Below, one piece after another: positions 32,929 to 41,100 of a DNA stretch of 62,881 bases (the first letter of the stretch is position 1; every line of letters begins with the position of its first letter). The translations under genes and the position numbers were made by a program. This DNA comes from Bacillota bacterium (lineage in GTDB: Bacteria > Bacillota > Clostridia > Christensenellales > CAG-138). The notes beneath the pieces are model-generated. The model was given only the letters and a program-made list of their open reading frames with translations. It made no database searches and was not told the origin of the DNA. Location of the stretch: assembly GCA_023409435.1 (NCBI GenBank), contig JAEYHP010000122.1, positions 1-62,881 on the forward strand, read 5' to 3'.

Positions 32929-33192
32929 TCAGTTGGCGGCGGCGCGCTTGAGGGCGAGCTGTGCCTTCTTGCGGTTGGCGGCATTTTTATGGATGACGCC
33001 TTTGCCTGCCGCTTTATCCACGGTGCTCACAGCCTTCAAAAACGCTGCTTCTGCGGCTGCCGCATCCCCTGCTGCCAACGCCTGATCATACCTCTTGATG
33101 GAGGTCTTGACCGCGGAATTCACCATACGGTTACGGAGATTCTGCTTTGCAGTAATGCCGACCCGTTTCTTGGCGGATTTGATGTTTGCCAA
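32929..33192 (-). CDS. rpsT: 30S ribosomal protein S20
   Basis: An 87-residue basic helical protein: ANIKSAKKRVGITAKQNLRN at the start, then NSAVKTSIKRYDQAL and a C-terminal IHKNAANRKKAQLALK. It binds 16S rRNA in small-subunit assembly. A TTG start behind GGGGGTGAATCAT is chosen; the much longer open frame upstream is not coding. TTG starts are known for S20 in other bacteria, where the start codon has been tied to autoregulation. Confidence 0.95.
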   Translation of the reverse strand: MANIKSAKKRVGITAKQNLRNRMVNSAVKTSIKRYDQALAAGDAAAAEAAFLKAVSTVDKAAGKGVIHKNAANRKKAQLALKRAAAN

Positions 33193-33306
33193 ATGATTCA
33201 CCCCCTGTCGTGCCGTTGCTAATTGGTTGTCCTGCAAAAATAGAGCTTTTGCCCGAACAAACGAAATTATACCACGCTCTTCCTGTGGATGCAAGTGCTT
33301 TTTGGG

Positions 33307-33637
33307 CCGCTGACAAAGTCCTTCGGGCTTTGTCAGCGGTTTTTTTCCGCAGGTTAAAAGTGCGTCTACGCACTTTTTTCCACAAATCTGACGCACATGC
33401 ACCCGAATGGCACATTCGGGTATTCTACAAGGAATGATGTGCAGCTTAACGCTGCACAACCAATCGTCAGATTTGATTATAGCATGGAGCTTCACGTAGT
33501 GAAACGGGTTCGAGCCTTCGGCGGGGCACGCCTCGGCACTAGGCCTGCGGGCCGTCGTCGAAGTGCCGAAAATCGATCCTGTGAATCGATTTTAGAACCC
33601 CGAGTACCTTATTTGCGATCCCCCACACCCCCAAGGG
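33307..33637. repeat. Modular structured intergenic element, copy A (long form)
   Basis: Order of parts: hairpin CCGCTGACAAAG...CTTTGTCAGCGG; GGTTAAAA-type hairpin with a T-run; central stem CAAATCTGACG/CGTCAGATTTG; within its loop a 65-nt module (33400-33464) with two further hairpins (ACCCGAAT/ATTCGGGT; GTGCAGC/GCTGCAC); then about 130 nt including a GATCC/GGATC-like hairpin and the closing TGCGATCCCCCACACCCCC. It shares parts with copies B, C and D. Confidence 0.8.
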
Positions 33638-33802
33638 TTGGACTTTTAAGATTTTCGCCTATTCGTTTTGCTTTGAACGCCCTCCCATATCTTTTGATAC
33701 GCACTTGCAGGAATACGAAAATGGATTTATGATAACTCAAATGGATTTTTATGCTGGGGTTTCCGCCTTCTGGGCAGGACACGCATAAGAAAGGCAGTGC
33801 CC

Positions 33803-34747
33803 GTGAAAACGTTATTGCTTTCCCAGGCGATTCACCCCAAGGCAATGGAACTGCTTACCGGGCGCTACCGCATACTTCTGCCCGAAGTCCCCGGCCAGGA
33901 GGCGTTTGAGCGCCTGCTGCCGCAGGCTGACGCGCTGATATTGCGCACCAATGTCCGCCTGAGGGAAGAAGCTTTAAAAAGTGCGGCAAATCTGAAAATG
34001 ATCGCGCGCCTGGGAGTGGGCCTGGACAATGTGCCGCTGCAGGCTCTAAAAGAGCGCGGCATTGTCCTGACCTATACGCCCAACGCCAACAGCGTGTCCG
34101 TCGCGGAGCATACTGTGGCGATGCTTCTTGCGCTTGCGAAATACATTCCCCAGTATGACAAAGCCGTGCGCACAGGCGGGTGGGACATGCGGCTTCTTGA
34201 CCTCCCCGTGGAGGTTTACGGCAAGACGGCGGGTATCATCGGTATGGGGCGCATCGGCAAGCTGGTAGCGGATATTTTGCACAACGGATTTAAGATGCCC
34301 ATCATTGCCTATAGCCCGCATATCCGGCAGCAGGACTACCCCACCTATATGGTCACACAGGACATGGCGGAGGTATTTCAAAATTCCGACTTTGTATGCT
34401 TGCATTGTCCCAGCAATGCTGCAACCCGCGGCATGGTTAACGCGTCTTTATTGCGTACGGCCAAAAAAGGCATGATTCTCATCAACTGCGCGCGCGGGGA
34501 TATCGTGGTGGAAGCCGACCTCGCAAGCGCTCTTGAGGATGGCACGCTTGCCGCGGCGGGCCTTGACGTATTCGTTACGGAACCCCCCGCGGCAGAAAGC
34601 CCGCTTAGACGCCTCCCCAACGCCCTGCTGTCCCCGCATGCCGCGGCGCTGACAAAAGAAGCGTCCATCCGCATGGCCACGACCGCGGCTGAACAGGTAA
34701 ACGCGTTTTTTGCAAACGGCAGGCCGGATTCTGTTGTGAAATTGTAA
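33803..34747 (+). CDS. D-isomer 2-hydroxyacid dehydrogenase (phosphoglycerate dehydrogenase-like)
   Basis: A 314-residue NAD-dependent dehydrogenase: catalytic R, E and H appear as NCARGDIV, VTEPP and SPHAAALT; the Rossmann loop is GIIGMGRIGKL (about 145-155). The GTG at 33803 is preferred because AAAGG is at the right distance; a GTG two codons earlier is too close. It could act on 3-phosphoglycerate or other 2-hydroxyacids; no serine genes are adjacent. Confidence 0.85.
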   Translation: MKTLLLSQAIHPKAMELLTGRYRILLPEVPGQEAFERLLPQADALILRTNVRLREEALKSAANLKMIARLGVGLDNVPLQALKERGIVLTYTPNANSVSVAEHTVAMLLALAKYIPQYDKAVRTGGWDMRLLDLPVEVYGKTAGIIGMGRIGKLVADILHNGFKMPIIAYSPHIRQQDYPTYMVTQDMAEVFQNSDFVCLHCPSNAATRGMVNASLLRTAKKGMILINCARGDIVVEADLASALEDGTLAAAGLDVFVTEPPAAESPLRRLPNALLSPHAAALTKEASIRMATTAAEQVNAFFANGRPDSVVKL

Positions 34748-34784
34748 ATATACGCGCATATGGCCTACTTTAGGCATTTTCTCT

Positions 34785-34813
34785 TTGCACTGGGAATGCG
34801 CATGGGCTATAAT
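34785..34813 (+). promoter_or_regulatory. Promoter of the zinc-ribbon membrane protein gene
   Basis: TTGCAC (34785-34790), a 17-nt spacer and TATAAT (34808-34813). Confidence 0.7.
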
Positions 34814-34884
34814 GGAGTTTGTCAAAGCATAGCCATGCGCACTATTGCCGCGTACCGAAAGCGGCGGGATAGGAGGAGTAACCC

Positions 34885-36744
34885 ATGGTTTGCAATCACT
34901 GCGGCGCATACAACGACCCGCAAGCAACAGCCTGCACGGTATGCGGCACGCCACTCCAGCCGGAAGTCGCGGCGCATGCCCCAGAAGAACCCGAAACCGC
35001 GGAAACCGAACGCCCCAACTGGGGTTTTGTGCGTTCGCCGCGTTGGCCCAAGCCTTCCTTTGATATCAATTCGGTGGACGAGCTTCCCGAAGAAGAGGAG
35101 TACGTCCGCCCCCACGATCCCAACGCGCCGGTTGAACAGCCCAGGCAGGCACAGCCCTCCGAGGCTCATTATGAACCGCCGGTGCGCGGTTTTCGCAATG
35201 TGGAAACAACCCGCAGGTTTGACCCGCAGCCGGCGCAGAATCAAAGCCCTCAAACCTACGGTTCCGCTGCGCCCATAGGCAGCGTAGGCGGGTACGACGA
35301 CACGCCGCAGCCCTACCAGCGCGGCTTTGGGCGCGCGCCGCAGCGCGCGCCGGGGTATCAAGCGCAGGGCGAAGCACAGGGAGACGAGGAAAAGGCCCCC
35401 GCCCCGCGCAGGCCGCAGGCGGCGCACTATCCGCCCGCCAAGGGAACAAAATCCGCCATGCGTTCGCGCACGGCCTACCGCAGCAAAAAGAATAAAAATA
35501 CGATGTTCTATGCGATCGGCGCCGTGCTTGTTGTGGCGCTCCTTGTATTGGGCGGCATACTCATCACCAGAAACTACGGCGGCGTAGGCGGCTTTTTCCG
35601 CAGCGTATTCGGCGGATCGCCCATACTTAAGGACGCTGTGGTTACCGAAGGCACAAACGATAAGGGCGTGGAGTGCTATATCGTAACCGTGTATGCCCGC
35701 GCGGGCAATACCGCTACCATCCGGCTCAACGGAGAGGATGTTTCCGGAGTCATCAACCCCAGCAACAAAATAGAAATTCGTATCCCCAAGGACAAATTCC
35801 TGCCGTCTGAACCCGTGGAAGGAACGACCGCGGAACTGGTGCCGGATATTTCCGTCACCACCAAGGACGGCGAGGTCTTCCCCGTTGAAATCAATCCCAT
35901 CCCCGTACAAGTCCCCGTGCTTTCCCTTACCGTGACGCAGCCCTCCGCCGCGTCTACGGCGGTAGGCAAGGCCGCTGTCGCGTTTGCGGGAACCGTAAAC
36001 GACGGCTCGGCCGGCGTGTTTGTGGAAGGCCAGCCGCTTACAGTCAATGCGGACGGCACGTTCTCCGGCGAATATACGCTCCCCGATCTTGGCGTGTATA
36101 CGCTTACGCTCGAAGCGCGCAGGAATGGCTACCAGATCGCGCGGCAGACGTTCAACGTGGATTACACGCAGGCGGAAGCGAACATCGACGTGGACGCTTC
36201 CACGCTGCGCGCCCCCGCGGGAAAGGATACCGCGACCGTCCAGGGCACCACCGCCGCGGGAGCTACCCTTGCCGTCACCGGTCCTTCCGGCGTTACGGTG
36301 GGAACGCCCAACGTGAACGAGGCGACGGGCGTATTCTCCTTCACCGCGCAGATGGCGGAGATCGGCCATTACAGCCTGGAGGTCACCGTCACCAAGGACG
36401 GACGCGCCACCACCGGTACAATCAATGTGGAACGTGCGCCTGATTACGCGGAATATACCGCCTCTGTCCACAAAATGGCCTACGACCGCATGAAGAATGA
36501 AACGCTGCATAAGGCCTCCTACAAGTGCGTGGGGAAGGTTGCGGAAGTAGTGCAAACGGAGCCGTATGTCATAGCCCGGCTGACTACGGACAGCGGCGAT
36601 CTTCTGTTTGAATACCACAACACCGCGGCGACCGTGGATCCAGCCGATGGCAAGACCTACAACATATTCGGCGATTACGCGGGCGTGGACGAAGCCACAG
36701 GCTTGCCGAAAATCTACTGCTGGTTTATTACGAAGAGCGACTGA
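34885..36744 (+). CDS. Zinc-ribbon membrane protein with Ig-like extracellular repeats
   Basis: A 619-residue protein. The cytoplasmic N-terminus is a zinc ribbon (CNHCGAY...CTVCG, Cys 3, 6, 17, 20) followed by a long Pro/Gln-rich low-complexity region. One transmembrane helix lies at about 209-228. Outside are at least three beta-sandwich-like domains (for example VGKAAVAFAGTVNDGSAGVFVEGQPL and GKDTATVQGTTAAGATLAVTG) and a C-terminal domain of unknown type. GGAGGAGTAACCC precedes ATG. No enzyme motif. It is probably an envelope or stress sensor or scaffold. Confidence 0.75.
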   Translation: MVCNHCGAYNDPQATACTVCGTPLQPEVAAHAPEEPETAETERPNWGFVRSPRWPKPSFDINSVDELPEEEEYVRPHDPNAPVEQPRQAQPSEAHYEPPVRGFRNVETTRRFDPQPAQNQSPQTYGSAAPIGSVGGYDDTPQPYQRGFGRAPQRAPGYQAQGEAQGDEEKAPAPRRPQAAHYPPAKGTKSAMRSRTAYRSKKNKNTMFYAIGAVLVVALLVLGGILITRNYGGVGGFFRSVFGGSPILKDAVVTEGTNDKGVECYIVTVYARAGNTATIRLNGEDVSGVINPSNKIEIRIPKDKFLPSEPVEGTTAELVPDISVTTKDGEVFPVEINPIPVQVPVLSLTVTQPSAASTAVGKAAVAFAGTVNDGSAGVFVEGQPLTVNADGTFSGEYTLPDLGVYTLTLEARRNGYQIARQTFNVDYTQAEANIDVDASTLRAPAGKDTATVQGTTAAGATLAVTGPSGVTVGTPNVNEATGVFSFTAQMAEIGHYSLEVTVTKDGRATTGTINVERAPDYAEYTASVHKMAYDRMKNETLHKASYKCVGKVAEVVQTEPYVIARLTTDSGDLLFEYHNTAATVDPADGKTYNIFGDYAGVDEATGLPKIYCWFITKSD

Positions 36745-36831
36745 TTCTTAGAGCAAAGCTAACGTATGGCGCGGCTGTGCCGCGCCATACTTATTTATCC
36801 GGATATCACTCTAGCTACAGGAGAGCACAAT

Positions 36832-37113
36832 ATGAAACTATGGGCGCTGTTGCGCGAAAAGCAGAAAATTGTCCGTGACGTGGTAATGGAATTCCCCGTG
36901 GAGCGTCCGGAGGACATAGACGGTTGGCAGGATATCATAGGAGAGTTGTGCCGGGCGCTTCATGAAAGCCGCCCCGTCATACTCAACAAGCACGCGGACC
37001 AGTTAATCCGGTTCTCCCGTACGGCCTTTTTGCCGCAGGATTTCATGGAGAGCGTGGCGTTTGACAGGATGGAGATTGAGATTTTTCCGGAAAAGCAGAA
37101 GGAACGCCGGTAG
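36832..37113 (+). CDS. Hypothetical protein, 93 aa
   Basis: Begins MKLWALLREKQKIVRDVVMEF behind AGGAGAGCACAAT. Soluble and acidic/basic mixed, without cysteine motifs beyond a single CRAL. I do not recognise a family; several Clostridia genomes carry short proteins of this style (DVVMEFPVERPEDIDGW) but the role is unknown. Confidence 0.7.
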   Translation: MKLWALLREKQKIVRDVVMEFPVERPEDIDGWQDIIGELCRALHESRPVILNKHADQLIRFSRTAFLPQDFMESVAFDRMEIEIFPEKQKERR

Positions 37114-37157
37114 TTTCGGGAAAGGCCAATGTTTTAAATTGTATGAATCTGGATTTT

Positions 37158-37202
37158 TTTGCCCGCCTGCTGCGCCGCGCATGCATGCGGGCGTTTTATT
37201 TT
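37158..37202 (+). terminator. Terminator after the 93-aa hypothetical gene
   Basis: GCCCGC and GCGGGC enclose a GC-rich loop containing GCATGCATGC, followed by GTTTTATTTT. Confidence 0.6.
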
Positions 37203-37275
37203 GTGCATACTATTCCACATCCCCACAAAGCTAGGGATGAATAAGCCTTAAGGCAAAAATCAAAGGAGAGTTAGC

Positions 37276-37494
37276 ATGGATACCCTTTCGTTGATCTTGA
37301 TCATCATCGGCGCGCTGAACTGGGGATTGATCGGCCTGTTCCAGTTCGACCTTGTGGCCGCGCTGTTCGGCGGCATGAGTGGTATCGTTTCCCGCATCAT
37401 CTATACGCTGGTCGGCCTTGCGGGCCTGTGGGGCATTACGATGCTCTTCCGCCGCGGCGACCACGAGGTGCGCGAAGGGGAGCACAAGCACTAA
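37276..37494 (+). CDS. DUF378 (YuzA-like) small membrane protein
   Basis: A 72-residue protein with two transmembrane helices (about 4-24 and 38-57) and the family motif GALNWGLIGLFQFDLVAALFG. AAAGGAGAG precedes ATG. The family occurs widely with unknown function. Confidence 0.9.
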   Translation: MDTLSLILIIIGALNWGLIGLFQFDLVAALFGGMSGIVSRIIYTLVGLAGLWGITMLFRRGDHEVREGEHKH

Positions 37495-37545
37495 GCGCTC
37501 CGCGGGCGCTATGCGCGCGCGCCTGCCCGATTGGGCGGGCGCATA

Positions 37546-37576
37546 CAAAAAGGATGCAATGGCGCATCCTTTTTTT
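37546..37576 (+). terminator. Terminator of the DUF378 gene
   Basis: AAAGGATGC and GCATCCTTT around a short loop, followed by seven T. Confidence 0.85.
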
Positions 37577-37580
37577 TATA

Positions 37581-37731
37581 GCCGCGAACAAAGCATACTG
37601 TTTTGTCCGCGGATTTTCTGAAGGTTAAAATGCGGCTAAGGCGGCATTTTTTCCACAAATCTGACGCGCATGTCGTCAGATTTGATTATAGCGTGGTGGA
37701 TTGCGATCCCCCACACCCCCTGGATATAAGT
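37581..37731. repeat. Modular structured intergenic element, copy B (short form)
   Basis: Parts: GCCGCGAACAAA...TTTTGTCCGCGG hairpin; GGTTAAAATGC/GCATTTTTT hairpin; central stem CAAATCTGACG/CGTCAGATTTG with only 7 nt in the loop (the 65-nt module of copy A is absent); GATTATAGCG; closing TGCGATCCCCCACACCCCC. Confidence 0.8.
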
Positions 37732-37745
37732 TGGTCAGCAAGTTA

Positions 37746-37775
37746 GAAAGAGGATGCATTATCGCATCCTCTTTG
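37746..37775 (-). terminator. Terminator of the flavin reductase-like gene
   Basis: AGAGGATGC/GCATCCTCT stem around a short loop; on the minus strand it is followed by TTCTAAC. Confidence 0.6.
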
Positions 37776-37806
37776 TTGTCCAGTATTCTGTTTTGGGCCG
37801 TCCCCG

Positions 37807-38340
37807 TTATTGCTCCGTGCGGTATGCGGCGAGGATGCGGCCAAAGTAGATGGTATGCGGGTTTCCGTTGTCGCCTTCCTGCTGGGTGGGGTTATAATAC
37901 TGCGTGCGCTGGGTTTCATGCAGCGCGTCCATGTTGCCCTTCATTTCCGTAGAGTAGACCACCTCGCACTCGAAATGGAGGGCGCAGCCGGAAAGCGGCG
38001 CAATGCCGCCCGCCTTGGGTTCCAATGTAGTAAGCCCCAGCGCCTGCTTTTTGTCCACATCCCGCCCGGAGCGCGAGCCGCAGAAGCCAAGCTCCTTCTT
38101 CATGGCGCCCGCCGCGGGAACGGAAACGGTGAATACCCGGTCTCTTTCTAAAAACGAGTGCGAATGCCGGGTATGCCGGACCAGTACCGTGCAGACGGGA
38201 ATGCCCCAAACCACGCCCCACTGTCCCCAGCCGATCGTCATGGGGTTTTGTTCCTCTTTGCCCGTCATCAAAAAAGCGCCGCCGTGCTGCAACTGCCCGC
38301 ACGCTTCTTTCAGCAGTGCCTTGTACGTTTCGTCTTGCAT
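37807..38340 (-). CDS. Flavin reductase-like (FMN-binding split barrel) protein
   Basis: A 177-residue protein with the flavin reductase fold: MTGKEEQNPMTIGWGQWGVVWGIPVCTVLVRHTRHSH and VFTVSVP match family motifs for FMN binding. The start at 38340 follows AAGGAGGAAC; the longer frame has no ribosome site. Some relatives reduce rubredoxin or flavins, and others have unknown roles. Confidence 0.85.
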   Translation of the reverse strand: MQDETYKALLKEACGQLQHGGAFLMTGKEEQNPMTIGWGQWGVVWGIPVCTVLVRHTRHSHSFLERDRVFTVSVPAAGAMKKELGFCGSRSGRDVDKKQALGLTTLEPKAGGIAPLSGCALHFECEVVYSTEMKGNMDALHETQRTQYYNPTQQEGDNGNPHTIYFGRILAAYRTEQ

Positions 38341-38363
38341 ATGTTCCTCCTTGCCCCTTGTGT

Positions 38364-39593
38364 CTAGGACGCCGCAAGGGCGTCCGCCTGTTCCCGGACC
38401 TCGTCGAGCGCGGCCCAAAGCTGCGCGTCGTCTTCCTCATCGATTCGAACGACGGGCAGCCCTTTGATATTATCCGCCAGGTCGATATCGATATCGGGCT
38501 GCACGCCGATACCATCCACATACTCGCCGCTGGGCGTGTAGTAAGCGGCGGTGGTCAGCTTCACCCAGCCCTTGCTGCTCTCTAGCTGCATGGTGGTCTG
38601 CACCACGCCCTTGCCATATGTCTTGATGCCCACAATCGTGCCGGTTCCGCTGTCCTGCACAGCAGCGGCAAGTATTTCGCTTGCGGAAGCGGAGTTTTCG
38701 TTGACCAGCACCGCCAGCGGCACGTTGATGCCTTTGGCATCCGAACGGAATACTTCCTCCTGCCCATCCGTCCCCCGTACGGAGACGATGACGCCCTCCT
38801 CCATCAGCGCGTCCGCCACGGTCACCACCTGGCCGAGTTCGCCGCCCGGGTTATCCCGGATATCGATCACCAGGCTGCGCATGCCCCGGTCCGTGAGATC
38901 CCGCAGCGCTCCCACAAATTCATCAGCCGCGGTACCCGTAAACTTGTCGAGCCGGATATAGCCGGTGCGTTGGTTCAACAGCTTATGCATCACGCGCTGG
39001 GTCACGCCCTGCCCGCGCACAATGGAAAGCGTCTTGGCTTCCCCGCCGCGAAGGTATGCGATTTCCACCGGCGTTCCGTCCTCGCCGCTGAAGAGCGCTT
39101 CCACTTCTTCGAGCGTAAGGCCGGTTAAATCGTTCCCATCCACCGCGGAGATGATATCCCCCGCGAGCAGCCCTGCCTCTTCCGCGGGACTGTCCTCGTA
39201 TACCTTTAAGACGGGCACGCCTTCCCCTTCCGGCTGCCCCACCAGCGCGCCGATGCCGTGGTAAGAACCGCCAAGCTGCTGCAGGTAGGCGACATATTCT
39301 TCCTCGGTATAGTAGCGGGCATACGGGTCTTTTAGCTCCGCTATCATTCCGTTGATGGCGCCTTTTACCAGATCCTCTTCTTTGACCTGGTTGCCGTAAT
39401 GCTCGGCCTCTATGGTATCCTTGAGTTCAAGCAGCGGCGCCATGCTTTGGTAGGCCTGGTACTCCACGCTGTTGAGCACCACGCGCTCGCCCTTCTGCCT
39501 GTTCATGATGGTGATGGTGACGGCGACGCTTACGATCGCGGTGATCAGCACCGCGGCCGCATAGTACAAAGCCTGTCGGACCCCATGCTTCAT
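38364..39593 (-). CDS. S41-family C-terminal processing protease
   Basis: A 409-residue secreted protease. N-terminal membrane anchor at about 9-32, PDZ domain at about 100-190 (YHGIGALVGQ...AGLLAGDIISAVDG) and catalytic domain with NENSASASEILAAA (Ser) and GIKTYGKGVVQ (Lys). It cleaves unstructured C-termini of envelope proteins and in sporulating bacteria can act in sigma-factor signalling. The start at 39593 follows GGGGGAAAAAGC. Confidence 0.9.
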   Translation of the reverse strand: MKHGVRQALYYAAAVLITAIVSVAVTITIMNRQKGERVVLNSVEYQAYQSMAPLLELKDTIEAEHYGNQVKEEDLVKGAINGMIAELKDPYARYYTEEEYVAYLQQLGGSYHGIGALVGQPEGEGVPVLKVYEDSPAEEAGLLAGDIISAVDGNDLTGLTLEEVEALFSGEDGTPVEIAYLRGGEAKTLSIVRGQGVTQRVMHKLLNQRTGYIRLDKFTGTAADEFVGALRDLTDRGMRSLVIDIRDNPGGELGQVVTVADALMEEGVIVSVRGTDGQEEVFRSDAKGINVPLAVLVNENSASASEILAAAVQDSGTGTIVGIKTYGKGVVQTTMQLESSKGWVKLTTAAYYTPSGEYVDGIGVQPDIDIDLADNIKGLPVVRIDEEDDAQLWAALDEVREQADALAAS

Positions 39594-39723
39594 GCTTTTT
39601 CCCCCACACATATGCTGCGGACCGCCTGACACAACAAAAGCGTCCACCATCAACATACGCAGATTTTAGCAGTTTTAGGCCCCAACGTCAAACAAAGCGC
39701 GGGATTACGGCGTAAAACGCGCG

Positions 39724-41100
39724 TTATTTCTTTTCTTCGCCAAGCTGGCCGCGCGCATGCAGATCCGCAACGATTTTATCATAGAAGTCTTTATCGATCT
39801 TGAACTTGAACCGGTATACAAGATATCCCGCGATGATAAACAGCATCGGCAGCAGGAACATGGCGAACTTGAATATGGCAATCCCGTCCGCCGTAAGATC
39901 CGCCGGGCTTTTCGCCTCGTTGATGCCGGAAAGTATCAATGTCGCGCCCACAAAGCCGGAGGCGACGGCATTCCCCAGCTTGTTGATAAAGGGCTGTATG
40001 GAGAACGTCACGCTTTCGTTGCGTTTATGAAGCTTCCACTGGCCGTATTCGATGGTATCCGTCAGGAATACGAGTATCAATAGCTGTATGAACGCCTCGC
40101 CCACGAATATCATCACGCCCGATATGCCGATATACAGCATGTTCGCGGGGGAAAGGAAGAATATGACGTATCCCAGCAGCAACAGCGCAGTTGCGAAAGT
40201 ATAGAGCGTGCGGCGGGAGTACTTCTTGCGAAACAGCGGAAACACAGCTAAGGCGCTTATTTGCGATACGCCCAATACCGCGGCGAATATCCAGTACATG
40301 TCCTCGTTCCCGTACACATACTTGAAATAATACAGGCCAAAGCTCGTGGTCGTCATATAGCCGATCAAAAACAGAGACATGGCAATGGCGGTAACGAGCA
40401 GCTGATCGTTCTGGAAGATCGCCTTCGCCATATCCTTTAAGCTCGTCTGCTCTTCCTGTATGAACAGCCCGCGCGGTTCCTTTACGCCGAACAGCGTAAT
40501 GCACTGCCCCGCCCACATCAGAAGCACTGTGGCGGCTGCAAACACCGTATACGCCGTTGTCATGCTGCCGAAATATTCCCCAAGCGCTTTTGTGATTGGC
40601 ACGATGCCCACCACCACCGCAAACATGCCGATGTTCGCGCAGATGCGCGCAAATGAACCGATCTTCTCGCGCTCCTTCTGGTCCACGGAAAGCGCCGGCA
40701 GCATGGACCAGTAGGCGATGTCGTTGGCGGTAAAGCCCACCTCCCACAGCAGGTAGGTCAGTGCGAATACCACGATGAACGCCGTGCCGGTAAGACCGAT
40801 ATCCCAGAACATGAATACCGTGAATATGCCCGTAACGAGCGCGCCCAGCGCGATCCACGGCTTGAATTTGCCGAACTTTGAACGGGTGTTGTCCACCACC
40901 GCGCCCATGATGGGATCGTTTACGGCGTCGAATATTCGGAATATCAGCAATACGCCGGTGACCCACCACATTACCTTATTGGAAAGCTCGAGAACTTCGG
41001 TGAGATACACCATCAGGTACAGGCTGAACATGGAATACACCATATCCCGCCCTATGGTGCCAAGGCCGAATGTATAGCGGTTGCGCGCGGACGTCTTCAT
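39724..41100 (-). CDS. GPH-family sugar:cation symporter (MelB/XynB-like)
   Basis: A 458-residue, 12-helix transporter. The hallmark is the early motif FNDPIMGAVVDNTRSKFGKFKPWI-like segment (about 58-81; DAVNDPIMG, then RSKFGKFKPW). It imports glycosides with a cation. It overlaps the alpha-galactosidase gene by 4 nt as the last gene of the four-gene glycoside operon. Confidence 0.92.
   Translation of the reverse strand: MKTSARNRYTFGLGTIGRDMVYSMFSLYLMVYLTEVLELSNKVMWWVTGVLLIFRIFDAVNDPIMGAVVDNTRSKFGKFKPWIALGALVTGIFTVFMFWDIGLTGTAFIVVFALTYLLWEVGFTANDIAYWSMLPALSVDQKEREKIGSFARICANIGMFAVVVGIVPITKALGEYFGSMTTAYTVFAAATVLLMWAGQCITLFGVKEPRGLFIQEEQTSLKDMAKAIFQNDQLLVTAIAMSLFLIGYMTTTSFGLYYFKYVYGNEDMYWIFAAVLGVSQISALAVFPLFRKKYSRRTLYTFATALLLLGYVIFFLSPANMLYIGISGVMIFVGEAFIQLLILVFLTDTIEYGQWKLHKRNESVTFSIQPFINKLGNAVASGFVGATLILSGINEAKSPADLTADGIAIFKFAMFLLPMLFIIAGYLVYRFKFKIDKDFYDKIVADLHARGQLGEEKK

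Noticed and set aside
32929..33495. Longer S20 frame reaching into the intergenic element
   Set aside because: The extra N-terminal part is not S20-like and comes from structured element A; the TTG start at 33192 gives the right 87 residues.
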